64,000 nucleotides of DNA from Prevotella sp. GTDB lineage: Bacteria > Bacteroidota > Bacteroidia > Bacteroidales > Bacteroidaceae. Positions within the stretch are counted from its first letter, which is position 1; the number at the start of each line of letters is the position of its first letter. Of this stretch, positions 16,231 to 25,506 are shown piece after piece. A model generated the notes under the pieces. It did no database searches, was not told the origin of the DNA, and worked only from the letters and a program-made list of their open reading frames with translations. The DNA lies in assembly GCA_024695815.1 (NCBI GenBank), contig JAILHK010000004.1:1-64000 (forward strand), read 5' to 3'. A program made the translations under genes and the position numbers.

Positions 16231-17796
16231 TTACATTGGAATGTTACCATGCTTCTTTGCGGGCAGGGCATCGCGTTTTGTGGCGAGCTGTGCCAGTGCG
16301 CGGCAGATGCGGAAACGTGTGTTGCGAGGTTCGATAACATCGTCGATGTAGCCGTACTTCGCAGCCTGATAAGGATTAGCAAAGAGTTCGTTGTACTCTT
16401 CCTCCTTCTCGGCGATGAAAGCCTTAACATCTTCACCAGCTTCCTTCTTGGCCTTTGCTTCTTTAGCGTAAAGAACGGCAGCAGCACCAGATGCGCCCAT
16501 AACGGCAATCTCGGCAGAAGGCCATGCGTAGTTTAAGTCGGTGTGCAGCTGCTTAGAACCCATCACGATGTGTGAACCACCATATGACTTACGCAGTGTT
16601 ACAGTAATCTTGGGAACAGTAGCTTCACCGTAGGCGTAGAGCAACTGAGCGCCATGAAGGATGACTGCATTGTACTCCTGACCAGTACCAGGCAAGAATC
16701 CAGGCACGTCAACGAACGATACAATAGGAATATTAAAGGCATCGCAGAAGCGAACAAAGCGTGCACCCTTACGAGAAGCGTTCACGTCGAGTACGCCAGC
16801 ATAGCAAGAAGGCTGGTTGGCAACTATACCTACGCTCTGGCCGTTGAAGCGTGCAAAACCAACAATGATGTTCTTGGCGAACTTAGGCTGAACCTCAAAG
16901 AACTCTCCGTTATCAACAACAGCACCGATTACCTTGTACATATCGTATGCCTCGTTGGGATTCTCGGGGATAATCTCGTTGAGCATGTCCTCCATGCGGT
17001 TGATTGGATCATCGCACTTCTTGCGAGGAGCAACCTCCATATTGTTTGAAGGAATATATGAAAGAAGAGTCTTGATCATCTGCAGACCTTCCTCCTCTGT
17101 CTTTGCAGTGAAGTGTGTTACACCCGACTTGGTGGCGTGAACGCTGGCACCTCCCAGGTGCTCTTGGTCGATGTCTTCGCCCGTAACGGTCTTAACCACC
17201 TTAGGACCGGTAAGGAACATGTATGAAGTACCTTCCATCATCAGGGTGAAGTCGGTCAGTGCGGGGCTGTAAACAGAACCACCAGCGCAAGGACCGAAGA
17301 TGCCGCTAATCTGTGGAATAACACCTGATGCCAGAATGTTGCGCTCGAAAATTTCGGCAAAACCTGCCAAAGAGTTGATGCCTTCCTGAATACGTGCACC
17401 ACCCGAGTCGTTGATACCGATAACAGGCGCACCCATCTTCATGGCCATATCCATGACTTTGCAGATCTTCTGACTCATTGTTTCAGAAAGAGAACCTGCA
17501 TGAACGGTAAAGTCTTGTGCAAATACATATACCAGACGTCCGTCGATAGTGCCTGATCCAGCTACGACGCCATCGCCCAAGAACTGCTTTTTCTCCATGC
17601 CGAAGTTATGACAACGATGTTCTTTGAACATGTCGTACTCTTCAAAAGAGCCTTCGTCGAGAAGCATTTCGATGCGCTCGCGTGCTGTATATTTACCACG
17701 GTCGTGTTGCTTTTGAATGGCTTTCTCACCACCACCGAGACGAGCTTGCTCGCGTTTCTCGATGAGTTGTTTGATCTTTTCTAATTGCTTGCTCAT
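16231..17796 (-). CDS. mmdA: Carboxyltransferase subunit of methylmalonyl-CoA decarboxylase/propionyl-CoA carboxylase
   Basis: A 521-residue acyl-CoA carboxyltransferase that moves CO2 between methylmalonyl-CoA or propionyl-CoA and biotin. The two crotonase-like halves are visible: the N half with [14 protein letters not shown] and [16 protein letters not shown] (acyl-CoA and oxyanion loops) and the C half with [19 protein letters not shown] and [14 protein letters not shown] (biotin side). Length and order match MmdA/PccB. It is second in the operon, 6 bp from mce and 12 bp before the small tail protein. In succinate/propionate-forming Bacteroidales this enzyme runs the last step, methylmalonyl-CoA to propionyl-CoA. 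Direction depends on the partner subunits. Confidence 0.96.
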   Translation of the reverse strand: MSKQLEKIKQLIEKREQARLGGGEKAIQKQHDRGKYTARERIEMLLDEGSFEEYDMFKEHRCHNFGMEKKQFLGDGVVAGSGTIDGRLVYVFAQDFTVHAGSLSETMSQKICKVMDMAMKMGAPVIGINDSGGARIQEGINSLAGFAEIFERNILASGVIPQISGIFGPCAGGSVYSPALTDFTLMMEGTSYMFLTGPKVVKTVTGEDIDQEHLGGASVHATKSGVTHFTAKTEEEGLQMIKTLLSYIPSNNMEVAPRKKCDDPINRMEDMLNEIIPENPNEAYDMYKVIGAVVDNGEFFEVQPKFAKNIIVGFARFNGQSVGIVANQPSCYAGVLDVNASRKGARFVRFCDAFNIPIVSFVDVPGFLPGTGQEYNAVILHGAQLLYAYGEATVPKITVTLRKSYGGSHIVMGSKQLHTDLNYAWPSAEIAVMGASGAAAVLYAKEAKAKKEAGEDVKAFIAEKEEEYNELFANPYQAAKYGYIDDVIEPRNTRFRICRALAQLATKRDALPAKKHGNIPM

Positions 17797-17802
17797 AATT
17801 TA

Positions 17803-18207
17803 TTAATGTTCACAAAGTTCTGTCAATATACCACAGGTTGATTTGGGGTGGAGAAAGGCGATGTTTAGGTTCTCAGCACCTTTTCGTGGTGTCTGATCAA
17901 TGAGTCGTACACCTTTCTCGCTTACTTCTGCCAGTGCGTTGGCAACGCCATCTTCTACGCAGAATGCTACATGATGAACACCCTTGTTCCCCTTGTCGAG
18001 CCATTTCTGAATGGTGCTCTCGGGTGATGTGGGCTCAAGCAGTTCCAGCTTTACCTCGCCACATTTTAAGAATGCAGTTTTCACTTTTTGGTCCTCAACG
18101 GTCTCAATGTTGTAGCACTTCAAACCCAGCACGTTTTCAAAGAATGGCAGGCTTTCTTCAATGCTTTGTACAGCAATGCCCAGATGCTCAATGTGTGAAA
18201 TTCTCAT
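17803..18207 (-). CDS. mce: Methylmalonyl-CoA epimerase
   Basis: A 134-residue VOC-fold enzyme that interconverts R- and S-methylmalonyl-CoA. The N-terminus MRISHIEHLGIAV carries the metal ligand H8, KLELLEP and GVHHVAFCVED supply further ligands, and the C-terminal ILTELCEH supplies the acidic one. ATG 18207 is the family start; the longer frame begins in the -7 box at 18240 and is rejected. It leads the operon mce, mmdA, tail protein, mmdC and has its own promoter. Together with methylmalonyl-CoA mutase (not in the window) this links succinyl-CoA to propionyl-CoA. Confidence 0.95.
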   Translation of the reverse strand: MRISHIEHLGIAVQSIEESLPFFENVLGLKCYNIETVEDQKVKTAFLKCGEVKLELLEPTSPESTIQKWLDKGNKGVHHVAFCVEDGVANALAEVSEKGVRLIDQTPRKGAENLNIAFLHPKSTCGILTELCEH

Positions 18208-18239
18208 AATCGTATCAATTAGATTAATAATTCGTGGCA

Positions 18240-18247
18240 CAAAGGTA
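18240..18247 (-). promoter_or_regulatory. -7 box of the mce operon
   Basis: Minus-strand TACCTTTG, 32 bp before ATG 18207. Confidence 0.65.
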
Positions 18248-18297
18248 CAAAAGATAAATGAATTTCTGCTTTTTTTTGGTCTTTTTTATAAAAAAAA

Positions 18298-18334
18298 AGA
18301 GAGATTATTGCTTGTTATGAGCAATAATCTCTCT
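18298..18334 (-). terminator. Terminator of the LruC lipoprotein gene
   Basis: A 15-bp perfect stem (18298-18312 with 18320-18334). Read on the minus strand it is followed by a T-rich run (complement of the A tract 18289-18298). Confidence 0.85.
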
Positions 18335-18365
18335 TGGTAAAGCATATTAGGACATTTCCTTATTT

Positions 18366-20402
18366 TTACTCTTTGTTGCGATAAACCTTTTCGCTATCGT
18401 TGTCTAAATACCAGAAGATGGTCTGGTCGTCGGTCTGAACCCACTCGGTAAACATGCTGTATGCATCCTTGATGCAAATTGTTTCTAAGGGGTATTCAAA
18501 GTCCATGGGAACGATGATTGCATAGGGAGGTTCACCAGGTGTTGTTGGAACAGAGATCGTTTTGCCTGTTGAAAGGTTATTCAGTGTGATGGTCTTCAAG
18601 AAGTCTTCGATGCTCATGTCTGAGGCAACCGTGAAGTCTTCGGTGATTGGCTCAAATGTATCCTGACTCAATTTGGTGTTGATAAATGTAGAACCAGGTG
18701 CAACATTAAAGAGCTCGTGAACCTCTTTACTTGTCAACTTGGCATCGTCGTAGCCAGGAATCTGTAGTTGCAGCATGTCATTGGCACCGCTTGCTACGAG
18801 GCTCAGTCTGATGGTCGTCTCATTGACGCGTGATGCCTGCAGTACAATGTCGTTCATATCGTAGTCGGCAGAGGCCAGACGGTCTTCAAAACACATGGTG
18901 TAGATTGATGCTTCAGGGGCCTGCGGCTCTTCGAGTGGTTTAATACCTTTGGAAACTTCCAAAATCATGTCGCAGAAATTGCAGTCAGAACCATCTTCGA
19001 AGCACAAGTATGTACGACTGTTGGCACTGAAAATTGCTATACGTGGGCTGTCGAATTGCATACCATTAACAGTCCTACCGTAGTACAACTCATCTTTGCC
19101 ATTGGGGTCGTTCTTCCTGACAGTTGCAAACAATTTTGTGTCCATGGCAGACAAGAAATGGCCTTGTGCGTGATTAACTTCGAAGTTCAGTCGGCCATCT
19201 CCGTAGGTACAACCATTTTTGCAACTCTCTGTATTGTTGTAAGAAAGATTTTTTCTGTTCAAGAAACCAATTTTGTAGCCCTCGGGGATAGCCAGTTCGG
19301 CAGAGGCTGTCGTGCCGTTTTCCAGTGGGCCGTCGCCATAGTAGGGAAGCAAGTAGGCCTTGTCTCTGAAGAAATTAGTCTTGTTGGACTGACCTTTCAT
19401 GGCTTTGAACTTCGGCAGACTCTTAATATAGTTGGCCTCCTCTTCAGAGGTCATGTTTGCTGTCTTGGCAGGGTCAAAATAATAATAATAAATATTGTTG
19501 CTGTTGCCCTCACTGGTGCCCATCTGAACTGGTGTTACAATCAGAGGTGTGCCATCGCTGATGAGATAGTTGTTATTGACTCTAAAGTGAGGATTATCTT
19601 CGGCAATGAGCTCCCAGTTATTACTTTTTCCAAAGGTCGGATGCTTTCCTCCCATCATTTGAAGGTAGGCATCGCAGATGGCCTGAACGGTTGACATATC
19701 AACGTCCTCGCTAATATCTTTATAGATGCCGTTCTCTGATATGTGCCAGTCACCGTCGGTCTTGCTCTTCGGAGCCCAGAGTCGATCGTTTAGCCATGAT
19801 TCATCATACAAATCTTTATAGTAAAGTTTGGTGCCACCATCGTTAATCGCAATCTGATGTGTTTCGCTGGCGAGGGTCGCCTCGGCACGAAGTGCATTGA
19901 ATGATTTGGTTGGGTCGCCAAGAACGATAGAACTTGCAGCAGGGTATGTGTTTTCTGCAGCTCGACCTCTGCGTGCTTCATCCACTTCTCCAAAGTCAAC
20001 TTCGTTGTCTTCTATTGCAAATGACTGTACATAATAGATACCTTTGTCGTTGATGCAGGCAGCAATCAGTCTGTCGTATATGTTGGGTGCATCGTATTTC
20101 AATGTGACGTAACGTCCATTGACGATTTCTGCTTCGTTCAGTACTTTTGCATTAGGATTGCCGAAAGGTGATTCTGTCAAAATCTGAACCTTTACGATGT
20201 TGTTAAGAGGGGCATTAGCGATAATTCTCACTGAGCCTTGGTTAATAGAACTCCAATCTTGTCTAACAATTTGTCCTAAAACGTCTTCTGCATTTTGTTT
20301 GATAGCCTTGCTGTCATCACCTTTGTAGAGATTTGTTTCGTGGTCAATACAGCTGGTTAATGTTAAACAAGTAACTGCAAGTAAAGATAATAACTTTTTC
20401 AT
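18366..20402 (-). CDS. Large surface lipoprotein with C-terminal LruC-like domain
   Basis: A 678-residue lipoprotein: signal MKKLLSLLAVTCLTLTS with lipobox cysteine C18, so probably lipid-anchored in the outer membrane. A DUF4114-like stretch (PRIAIFSAN...EDGSDCNFCDMILEV) lies around 440-485 and a C-terminal LruC/DUF4842-type domain starts at YTMCFEDR-(x)6-DMNDIVLQ (about 515-545), a beta-rich unit seen in Bacteroidales surface proteins. Ligand unknown. It has its own -7 box and terminator and lies 168 bp after the TonB receptor gene on the same strand, so a functional link with that receptor is possible but not shown. Confidence 0.8.
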   Translation of the reverse strand: MKKLLSLLAVTCLTLTSCIDHETNLYKGDDSKAIKQNAEDVLGQIVRQDWSSINQGSVRIIANAPLNNIVKVQILTESPFGNPNAKVLNEAEIVNGRYVTLKYDAPNIYDRLIAACINDKGIYYVQSFAIEDNEVDFGEVDEARRGRAAENTYPAASSIVLGDPTKSFNALRAEATLASETHQIAINDGGTKLYYKDLYDESWLNDRLWAPKSKTDGDWHISENGIYKDISEDVDMSTVQAICDAYLQMMGGKHPTFGKSNNWELIAEDNPHFRVNNNYLISDGTPLIVTPVQMGTSEGNSNNIYYYYFDPAKTANMTSEEEANYIKSLPKFKAMKGQSNKTNFFRDKAYLLPYYGDGPLENGTTASAELAIPEGYKIGFLNRKNLSYNNTESCKNGCTYGDGRLNFEVNHAQGHFLSAMDTKLFATVRKNDPNGKDELYYGRTVNGMQFDSPRIAIFSANSRTYLCFEDGSDCNFCDMILEVSKGIKPLEEPQAPEASIYTMCFEDRLASADYDMNDIVLQASRVNETTIRLSLVASGANDMLQLQIPGYDDAKLTSKEVHELFNVAPGSTFINTKLSQDTFEPITEDFTVASDMSIEDFLKTITLNNLSTGKTISVPTTPGEPPYAIIVPMDFEYPLETICIKDAYSMFTEWVQTDDQTIFWYLDNDSEKVYRNKE

Positions 20403-20479
20403 ATTCTGGTTATCGTTTATAATGTCTTTGCACCGTTAATGACTATTTAGTAAGTCCTTATTATTTTATAATAATTGTG

Positions 20480-20487
20480 CAAAATTA
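20480..20487 (-). promoter_or_regulatory. -7 box of the LruC lipoprotein gene
   Basis: Minus-strand TAATTTTG, 77 bp before the start codon; TTG on the minus strand about 24 bp further up. Confidence 0.5.
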
Positions 20488-20570
20488 CAAAATAAATATG
20501 AAATCTAAGTACAATTTTTAGTTTTTTTTTATTTGGAGGCTAATTTATTGATATTGTGAGATGTACGAGC

Positions 20571-22949
20571 CTATAACTCTACAATAATTTTGCCGTTAAT
20601 TTGTCGTCCCGTCAAATAGTTGGGAACAGCCCATTGCCTGTTGGTGACATCGGTCACCCAATAGTAGCTGTTTACATTAGAAATGCCAAATAGATTCAGA
20701 CAGTCAACCCCTATCCAAACGCGTTTTATGCCAATATTTTTTGTTTCAGACTCAGATGCCTTATATGCCAAATAACTCATGCCGATGTCTGCTCTTTTGT
20801 AAGCTGGTGCCCTGAAACTCTGGTTTGTAATGCCGCGATGGGGAGCACCAAAAGGCAGTCCGTCGGCATAAGCCAGCTTAAGTGTCATTTTCCAACGTGT
20901 AGTACCCGGGAAATAGTCAGTGAAGTGTAGGTTTAGTGCGTAGCGTTGATCGGTAGGCATTGGAATCCATTGTCCATTCATTTTTTGTTGCGTACGCATC
21001 AGCGAGAGGCTAACCCATGAGTCGGTGCCAGGGACAAACTCGCCATAGAGTTTTAGGTCCATACCTGCGGCATATCCCGAACACATGTTTTTGCCGTAAT
21101 ATGTAGTCTTCACGTTTTGCACGTTATAAGGAATCAGGTTGGCAAGTGCCTTGTAATAGATTTCTGCACTGAACTTATATGGCAGGCCTTTCATCTTAAA
21201 TCGGTAGTCCATTGCGCCAATCATCTGGAACGACCGCTGACTCTTAATATGCTTGTTGAGTGTCACTTTCGTGATGTTGCTAACGGCTGTCGTGTCTCGG
21301 AACTCCTTGTAGAATGGTGCTTGATAGTAGATGCCAGTGGCCAATCGGTAGGTGATGTCCGGGTTTGACGCAGGCACCAATGCTAGTGATGCCCTTGGAG
21401 ACACCAGCGTTTCTTTGTTGAACGACCAGTTGGCAAAGCGGATGCCGTAGTTTAATGTGAAGAAATTGTTGCCGTTATGCCAGCGGAAGACGTCTTGCAC
21501 GTAGCCTTCGATGCGTGTGGAGCGCATATCATTCTTAGACGAAAGCGTGTAGATAAGGTCAAGTCGGTTGCCTGTGTGGGGAATGGAGTAACCGCTAGAG
21601 TCGCGCATCTCGTATTCACGGCTCTGCTCTTTCAGGTGTTCCCACTTCACCACCAGTCCTCCTTCTATTTCATGTTGTTTTAGCTTTCGGTTGACCATCA
21701 GCTTCAGACTTTGAACGTTGGCTGTGAGATAGTTGCGTGCATGTTCGGCATAAGTGCCGACACCCAGTTGTTCTGCGCTTTGAGCATCGTTCAGCCAGTA
21801 CTGTCCCTGTATGTCGTAAGCCTCCTGTTCTTTGGTGTGAAAGGCCGACCATAGCAGTTTGATACTGAGCGAATCGCTGATGTGGCGCGTGATGGATGCA
21901 GCTCCAAATATCGTGCGGAAGATGTCCTTCTCCTGACCGTCAAAGTACACCTTGAATGACTTTGCTGACTGCATCGTGCCGAAGCTTGTCTCGCGATCGT
22001 GAGGTTTGAAATTGTAGTGGTTTTCAGAGATGTTTCCCAATAGGTCGAAAGACCATCTCTTGTTGGGCTTGTATGTTATGTATGACTGATAATCAAGCTG
22101 GTTTGGCCTGTATTCTCCAGTTGTTTCTAGTGAACCGAGGAGGTATCTGTTTGTCTTGTATCGCAGGCCGTGACTCATGGAAAACTTCTTGTTCGACATG
22201 CCTACATAGGCGCTGGCGCCGAGGAGAGAAGCCATAGCTGTGGCTTCAAAAGCCTTGGGACGTTTGTAGGTGATGTCCAAAGCACTAGACATTTTGTCGC
22301 CATACTTGGCAGAGAATCCGCCCGACGAGAAGCCAATCTTCTCGACCATATCTGGATTGATGACCGAGAGGCCTTCCTGCTGACCACTTCTGATGAGCAA
22401 TGGGCGGTAAACCTCAATGTCGTTGATATATACCGAGTTCTCGTCAAACGAGCCCCCTCTGACGTTGTATTGGCTGGAAAGCTCATTATGTGTAGACACA
22501 CCAGCCTGTTGTTGTATCAGTTCTTCTACAGCATTGCCTGAGGCAGATGGCGTGGTCTTCAACTCTTTGGCGTCGATTTCCTGAATCTGTGTGATCTGTC
22601 TGCGTCGCTCCGTGATCACTACCTCGTTGAGTTCCTGCATGGGCGACATTTGTATTTGTAGCGTCTGCGTGGTGCGAGGATTTCTCAGCACCCTGGTGCG
22701 GGTCTTGTAGCCAATCATCGAGAAACGAATCTCTATAGAGTCGGCTGTTTGTAGTTTCATGCTGAATTCGCCTTTGAGGTCGGTCATTGTTACCTTAGCC
22801 TGTTTGGCGCAGGCCACGGTGGCAAACTCAAGGGCGTTGCCATCCTCGTCGGTAACGCGACCTTTCAGCGTGAAAGATTGTGCTACGACAACATTGCTCA
22901 TCATGAGCATGACAAGCATAAATATGATAGATGTGCACTTTGAATTCAT
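20571..22949 (-). CDS. TonB-dependent outer-membrane receptor
   Basis: A 792-residue receptor. A signal peptide (to about VVVAQ, residue 24) is followed by a carboxypeptidase-regulatory-like beta domain (SFTLKGRVTDEDGNALEFA... to about 105), a plug domain with EVVITERRR... and YNVRGGSFDENSVYIND (about 110-230), and a 22-strand-type barrel ending KIIVEL. It energises uptake of a ligand across the outer membrane through TonB-ExbBD. Without a SusD-like partner it is not a polysaccharide-utilisation SusC; the type is closer to receptors for siderophores, cobalamin or peptides. Ligand cannot be read from sequence. Upstream lies repeat array 2 instead of a clear promoter. Confidence 0.93.
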   Translation of the reverse strand: MNSKCTSIIFMLVMLMMSNVVVAQSFTLKGRVTDEDGNALEFATVACAKQAKVTMTDLKGEFSMKLQTADSIEIRFSMIGYKTRTRVLRNPRTTQTLQIQMSPMQELNEVVITERRRQITQIQEIDAKELKTTPSASGNAVEELIQQQAGVSTHNELSSQYNVRGGSFDENSVYINDIEVYRPLLIRSGQQEGLSVINPDMVEKIGFSSGGFSAKYGDKMSSALDITYKRPKAFEATAMASLLGASAYVGMSNKKFSMSHGLRYKTNRYLLGSLETTGEYRPNQLDYQSYITYKPNKRWSFDLLGNISENHYNFKPHDRETSFGTMQSAKSFKVYFDGQEKDIFRTIFGAASITRHISDSLSIKLLWSAFHTKEQEAYDIQGQYWLNDAQSAEQLGVGTYAEHARNYLTANVQSLKLMVNRKLKQHEIEGGLVVKWEHLKEQSREYEMRDSSGYSIPHTGNRLDLIYTLSSKNDMRSTRIEGYVQDVFRWHNGNNFFTLNYGIRFANWSFNKETLVSPRASLALVPASNPDITYRLATGIYYQAPFYKEFRDTTAVSNITKVTLNKHIKSQRSFQMIGAMDYRFKMKGLPYKFSAEIYYKALANLIPYNVQNVKTTYYGKNMCSGYAAGMDLKLYGEFVPGTDSWVSLSLMRTQQKMNGQWIPMPTDQRYALNLHFTDYFPGTTRWKMTLKLAYADGLPFGAPHRGITNQSFRAPAYKRADIGMSYLAYKASESETKNIGIKRVWIGVDCLNLFGISNVNSYYWVTDVTNRQWAVPNYLTGRQINGKIIVEL

Positions 22950-23035
22950 TTCTCTTATAACGCAGAAATGCTTGTATTATTATGAAACAAGCCTTTTAAA
23001 AAGGAAAAGTTATGCTTTGCTCCTACAATAGCTAT

Positions 23036-23130
23036 ACTTTGCCGTAACGAAAGTGCCACTTTGCCGTAACGAAAGTGCTGCTTAGGCGTAACGAAAGTGC
23101 TGCTTTGCCGTAATGAAAGTGCTGCTTTGG
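23036..23130 (-). repeat. Array 2: four 22-bp units plus a partial fifth
   Basis: Units at 23036, 23058, 23080 and 23102, each 22 bp, and a truncated unit to about 23130. Read on the minus strand the core is CACTTTCGTTACGGCAAA, identical to array 1 at 199-286, with one changed base in unit 4 and two in unit 3. It fills the space between the TonB receptor start and the end of the GNAT-like gene. A TAGCTATA sequence (23029-23036) abuts it. Confidence 0.9.
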
Positions 23131-23133
23131 CAA

Positions 23134-24117
23134 TTATTCTTTGTAGAATATTGATAATAAGTGATTTAGCCATCCTACAGAGAAGTGAAACCAACGATAA
23201 GTAGAGGTTGGCTTTCCACCAAATCGCAGAATGAAGTCGCGGTAGCGATTCTTTTTGAAAGGTAGGCCTACGTCTAGGAAGAACATATGCTCGTATCCCA
23301 TTCGGTGGGCATCCTTCAAGGCGTGCCAGATGGTGATGACGTCGGGATGGACAAAGGCAAAAGACTTGCGACGGAATGCTGAAAACCACAGGTAGGCTTG
23401 TTGCTGGCTGAAGAATACCACCGAACAGCCGATGATGTGCTGATGATAACGGGTGACATAGAGTCGGCAGCCCTCGTGGTTGATTAGGTTGCGGAAGAAA
23501 GAGTCTTCGGGAATATAGCGCTTTGGCTTGAGCCAGTGGTGACGACGAATCAACTTTGAAAAAGCCTTGAAGTCGGCTTCGGATTGCACAATGTCTGTTT
23601 CTACACCGCGTTTGTAAATCTGCTGAATGCGCATCTTCATGCGTTCGCTGAGGCGCTCCTCTGGTGTGCGTGAATGTAGCGAGTTGTGGATGCTCATCCA
23701 CCTGACTGGAAAATAGCCAGCTTCGCGGAACTGTCTGTATCCATACATTTTTTCGCTCAGATTGCTTACCTCTATATACAAAATGCGTCGGCCTAGCATG
23801 GTGGTCAGCTTTTTTAGCATCATTCCAAACAGCGTGGCGCTTTGGTCGGTATAGTCGTGATGATAGACACCCTCGCCCAATATGCGACAGTGGCGATAAA
23901 GATAGGGCGGAAACCATGAACAACGAAAACGAACAACACCCAACATCTGTGCTACCACAGTGCCGTCCTGTCTTTCAACTGTAACCATATATGGACGCTG
24001 ACGACGACTAGGTTCGACAAGCATGAAGAAAGTCTTGCTATGGAAGATGTTTCTCTCTTCCAAGCCCTCGGGAAGTTTGTCACCGCTGGTGTATATTTTG
24101 ATGCTTAATTCGTTCAT
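23134..24117 (-). CDS. FemAB/BioF2-like GNAT acyltransferase
   Basis: A 327-residue soluble protein with the double-GNAT look of FemAB/BioF2 (acetyltransferase PF13480-like) proteins: VEPSRRQRPYMVTVERQDG..., a central MKMRIQQIYKRGVETDIV, and the second domain CRLYVTRYHQHIIGCSVVFFSQQQAYLW with GYEHMFFLDVGLPF. Such proteins transfer aminoacyl or acyl groups to peptidoglycan or lipid precursors; the substrate here is unknown. ATG 24117 is preferred, as the in-frame ATG at 24126 is inside the -7 box. It is divergent from the nitroreductase gene through the 60-bp promoter cassette. Confidence 0.75.
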   Translation of the reverse strand: MNELSIKIYTSGDKLPEGLEERNIFHSKTFFMLVEPSRRQRPYMVTVERQDGTVVAQMLGVVRFRCSWFPPYLYRHCRILGEGVYHHDYTDQSATLFGMMLKKLTTMLGRRILYIEVSNLSEKMYGYRQFREAGYFPVRWMSIHNSLHSRTPEERLSERMKMRIQQIYKRGVETDIVQSEADFKAFSKLIRRHHWLKPKRYIPEDSFFRNLINHEGCRLYVTRYHQHIIGCSVVFFSQQQAYLWFSAFRRKSFAFVHPDVITIWHALKDAHRMGYEHMFFLDVGLPFKKNRYRDFILRFGGKPTSTYRWFHFSVGWLNHLLSIFYKE

Positions 24118-24123
24118 CGTTGG

Positions 24124-24183
24124 CAAAGATACGAAATTATTCTTAATTCATCATTCTCGTTTCACAATAATTTAGTAACTTTG
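24124..24183. promoter_or_regulatory. 60-bp bidirectional promoter cassette, copy 1
   Basis: Minus-strand TATCTTTG at 24124-24131 (GNAT gene) and plus-strand TAACTTTG at 24176-24183 (nitroreductase). About 51 of 60 bases match the cassette at 27644-27703, the first 28 identically. The AT-rich middle carries TTAATTCAT. Confidence 0.8.
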
Positions 24184-24207
24184 CCGAAAAATGTAACACT
24201 ATTGAAA

Positions 24208-24735
24208 ATGACAAACTTTAAGACATTGGCGCAGATGCGTCGTTCACATCGCAAGTTTACGAGTGAGGAGATTGATGCAGAAGATGTTAAACTTATCCTC
24301 AGAGCAGCACTCATGTCGCCCACATCAAAAGGTCAGCGTGCTTGGGAGTTCGTGGTCGTCGATGATAAAATGGATTTGGAAAAGCTTTCAGATGCCAAGG
24401 CTATGGGCGGTCAGTTTCTGAAGGATGCCCCACTGGCTATTGTTGTGTTGGGCGATCCCCTGGCTAACGACTGCTGGATAGAGGATGGTTCTATTGCTGC
24501 CATCTCTATGCAGTATCAGGCCGAAGAACTGGGGCTTGGATCTTGCTGGGTGCAGATGCGTGGTCGCGGGCTGAGCGACGGTACCAGTGCCGATACCGTT
24601 ATCAGGGGCATCCTCAATATCCCCGAGAACCTGTCGGTGCTCTGCGTGCTTGCTGTAGGACACAAGGCTGATGAGCGTCAGCCACAAAACGAGGATAAGC
24701 TGAAGTGGGAACGTGTTCATCTGAATAAGTATTAA
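24208..24735 (+). CDS. Nitroreductase-family oxidoreductase
   Basis: A 175-residue FMN-dependent nitroreductase-like enzyme. It has the N-terminal RRSHRKF FMN-phosphate motif, ALMSPTSKGQRAWEFVVV, and GSIAAISMQYQAEELGLGSCWVQ that shapes the flavin pocket, with a C-terminal VLAVGHKADERQP. Such proteins reduce nitro compounds, quinones or related electrophiles with NAD(P)H; the natural substrate is unknown. The start is ATG 24208 because the upstream TTG at 24181 is within the -7 box. It opens the run with DUF2520, kdsC and maf, 3 bp before the next gene. Confidence 0.88.
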   Translation: MTNFKTLAQMRRSHRKFTSEEIDAEDVKLILRAALMSPTSKGQRAWEFVVVDDKMDLEKLSDAKAMGGQFLKDAPLAIVVLGDPLANDCWIEDGSIAAISMQYQAEELGLGSCWVQMRGRGLSDGTSADTVIRGILNIPENLSVLCVLAVGHKADERQPQNEDKLKWERVHLNKY

Positions 24736-24738
24736 GTC

Positions 24739-25506
24739 ATGGACATCGTTTTTGTAGGTGCGGGAAGACTGGCCACCAATATGGCGCAAGCTTTGTGTCA
24801 GAAGGGGCATCGCATTGTGGCTGTTTATAGTCGCACGATGACTTCTGCTCAGGAACTAGCCCACAAAGTGGGAGCTGTGGCTACCAACAATTTGCAGTCT
24901 TTGCCTCAGCAAGCAGATGCTTTCGTCTTTTCGGTGAAGGATACCGTCCTTAAAAGTCTGATTACTGACTTGCAAAAGGGACGAGAAGAAGTTCCTTTCT
25001 TTCATACGGCAGGCTCTGTATCCATGGAGGTCTTTGGCCAACATCTTCATCATGGCATCATATATCCCATGCAGACGTTCTCAAAAGAACGATTGGTGGA
25101 TTTCTCGTGTGTACCTATCTTTATAGAAGCCAACAGCGATAGAAGTCTTCATACAGCTGAAGACTTGGCTTCGTCCATCTCGCCGCTCATCTATCACCTT
25201 TCTTCTGAAGAACGTCGATATCTTCATCTGGCAGCAGTCTTTGCTTGCAATTTTGCCAATCATTGTTATGCGTTGTCGGCAGACATATTGCAAAAGCATG
25301 GATTGCCATTCTCGGTGATGCTGCCTCTGATCAACGAAACAGCACAGAAGGTGAACACCATGTCCCCTGTAGATGCCCAAACAGGACCGGCTGTACGTTA
25401 CGACGTCAATGTGATTGAGGCTCAAAAGAAACTGCTTGCAGACGCCCCTGAAATGCAGAAAATTTATGAATTAATGAGTAAAAGTATACATCTCCTAGCG
25501 AAATGA
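24739..25506 (+). CDS. Rossmann-like/DUF2520 oxidoreductase
   Basis: A 255-residue protein with an NAD(P)-binding start [17 protein letters not shown] (GxGxxG-type) and a C-terminal helical DUF2520 domain ([34 protein letters not shown]). The family resembles ketopantoate or proline biosynthesis reductases; no reaction is established. It is 3 bp after the nitroreductase gene and overlaps kdsC by 4 bp (ATGA), so translation is coupled. The set DUF2520, kdsC, maf recurs in Bacteroidetes. Confidence 0.88.
   Translation: MDIVFVGAGRLATNMAQALCQKGHRIVAVYSRTMTSAQELAHKVGAVATNNLQSLPQQADAFVFSVKDTVLKSLITDLQKGREEVPFFHTAGSVSMEVFGQHLHHGIIYPMQTFSKERLVDFSCVPIFIEANSDRSLHTAEDLASSISPLIYHLSSEERRYLHLAAVFACNFANHCYALSADILQKHGLPFSVMLPLINETAQKVNTMSPVDAQTGPAVRYDVNVIEAQKKLLADAPEMQKIYELMSKSIHLLAK

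Noticed and set aside
22955..23923. Minus-strand 322-codon frame overlapping the GNAT-like gene in another frame
   Set aside because: Its last part simply translates the 22-bp repeat array (LSLRQ repeats) and the rest shadows the GNAT gene; no start context.
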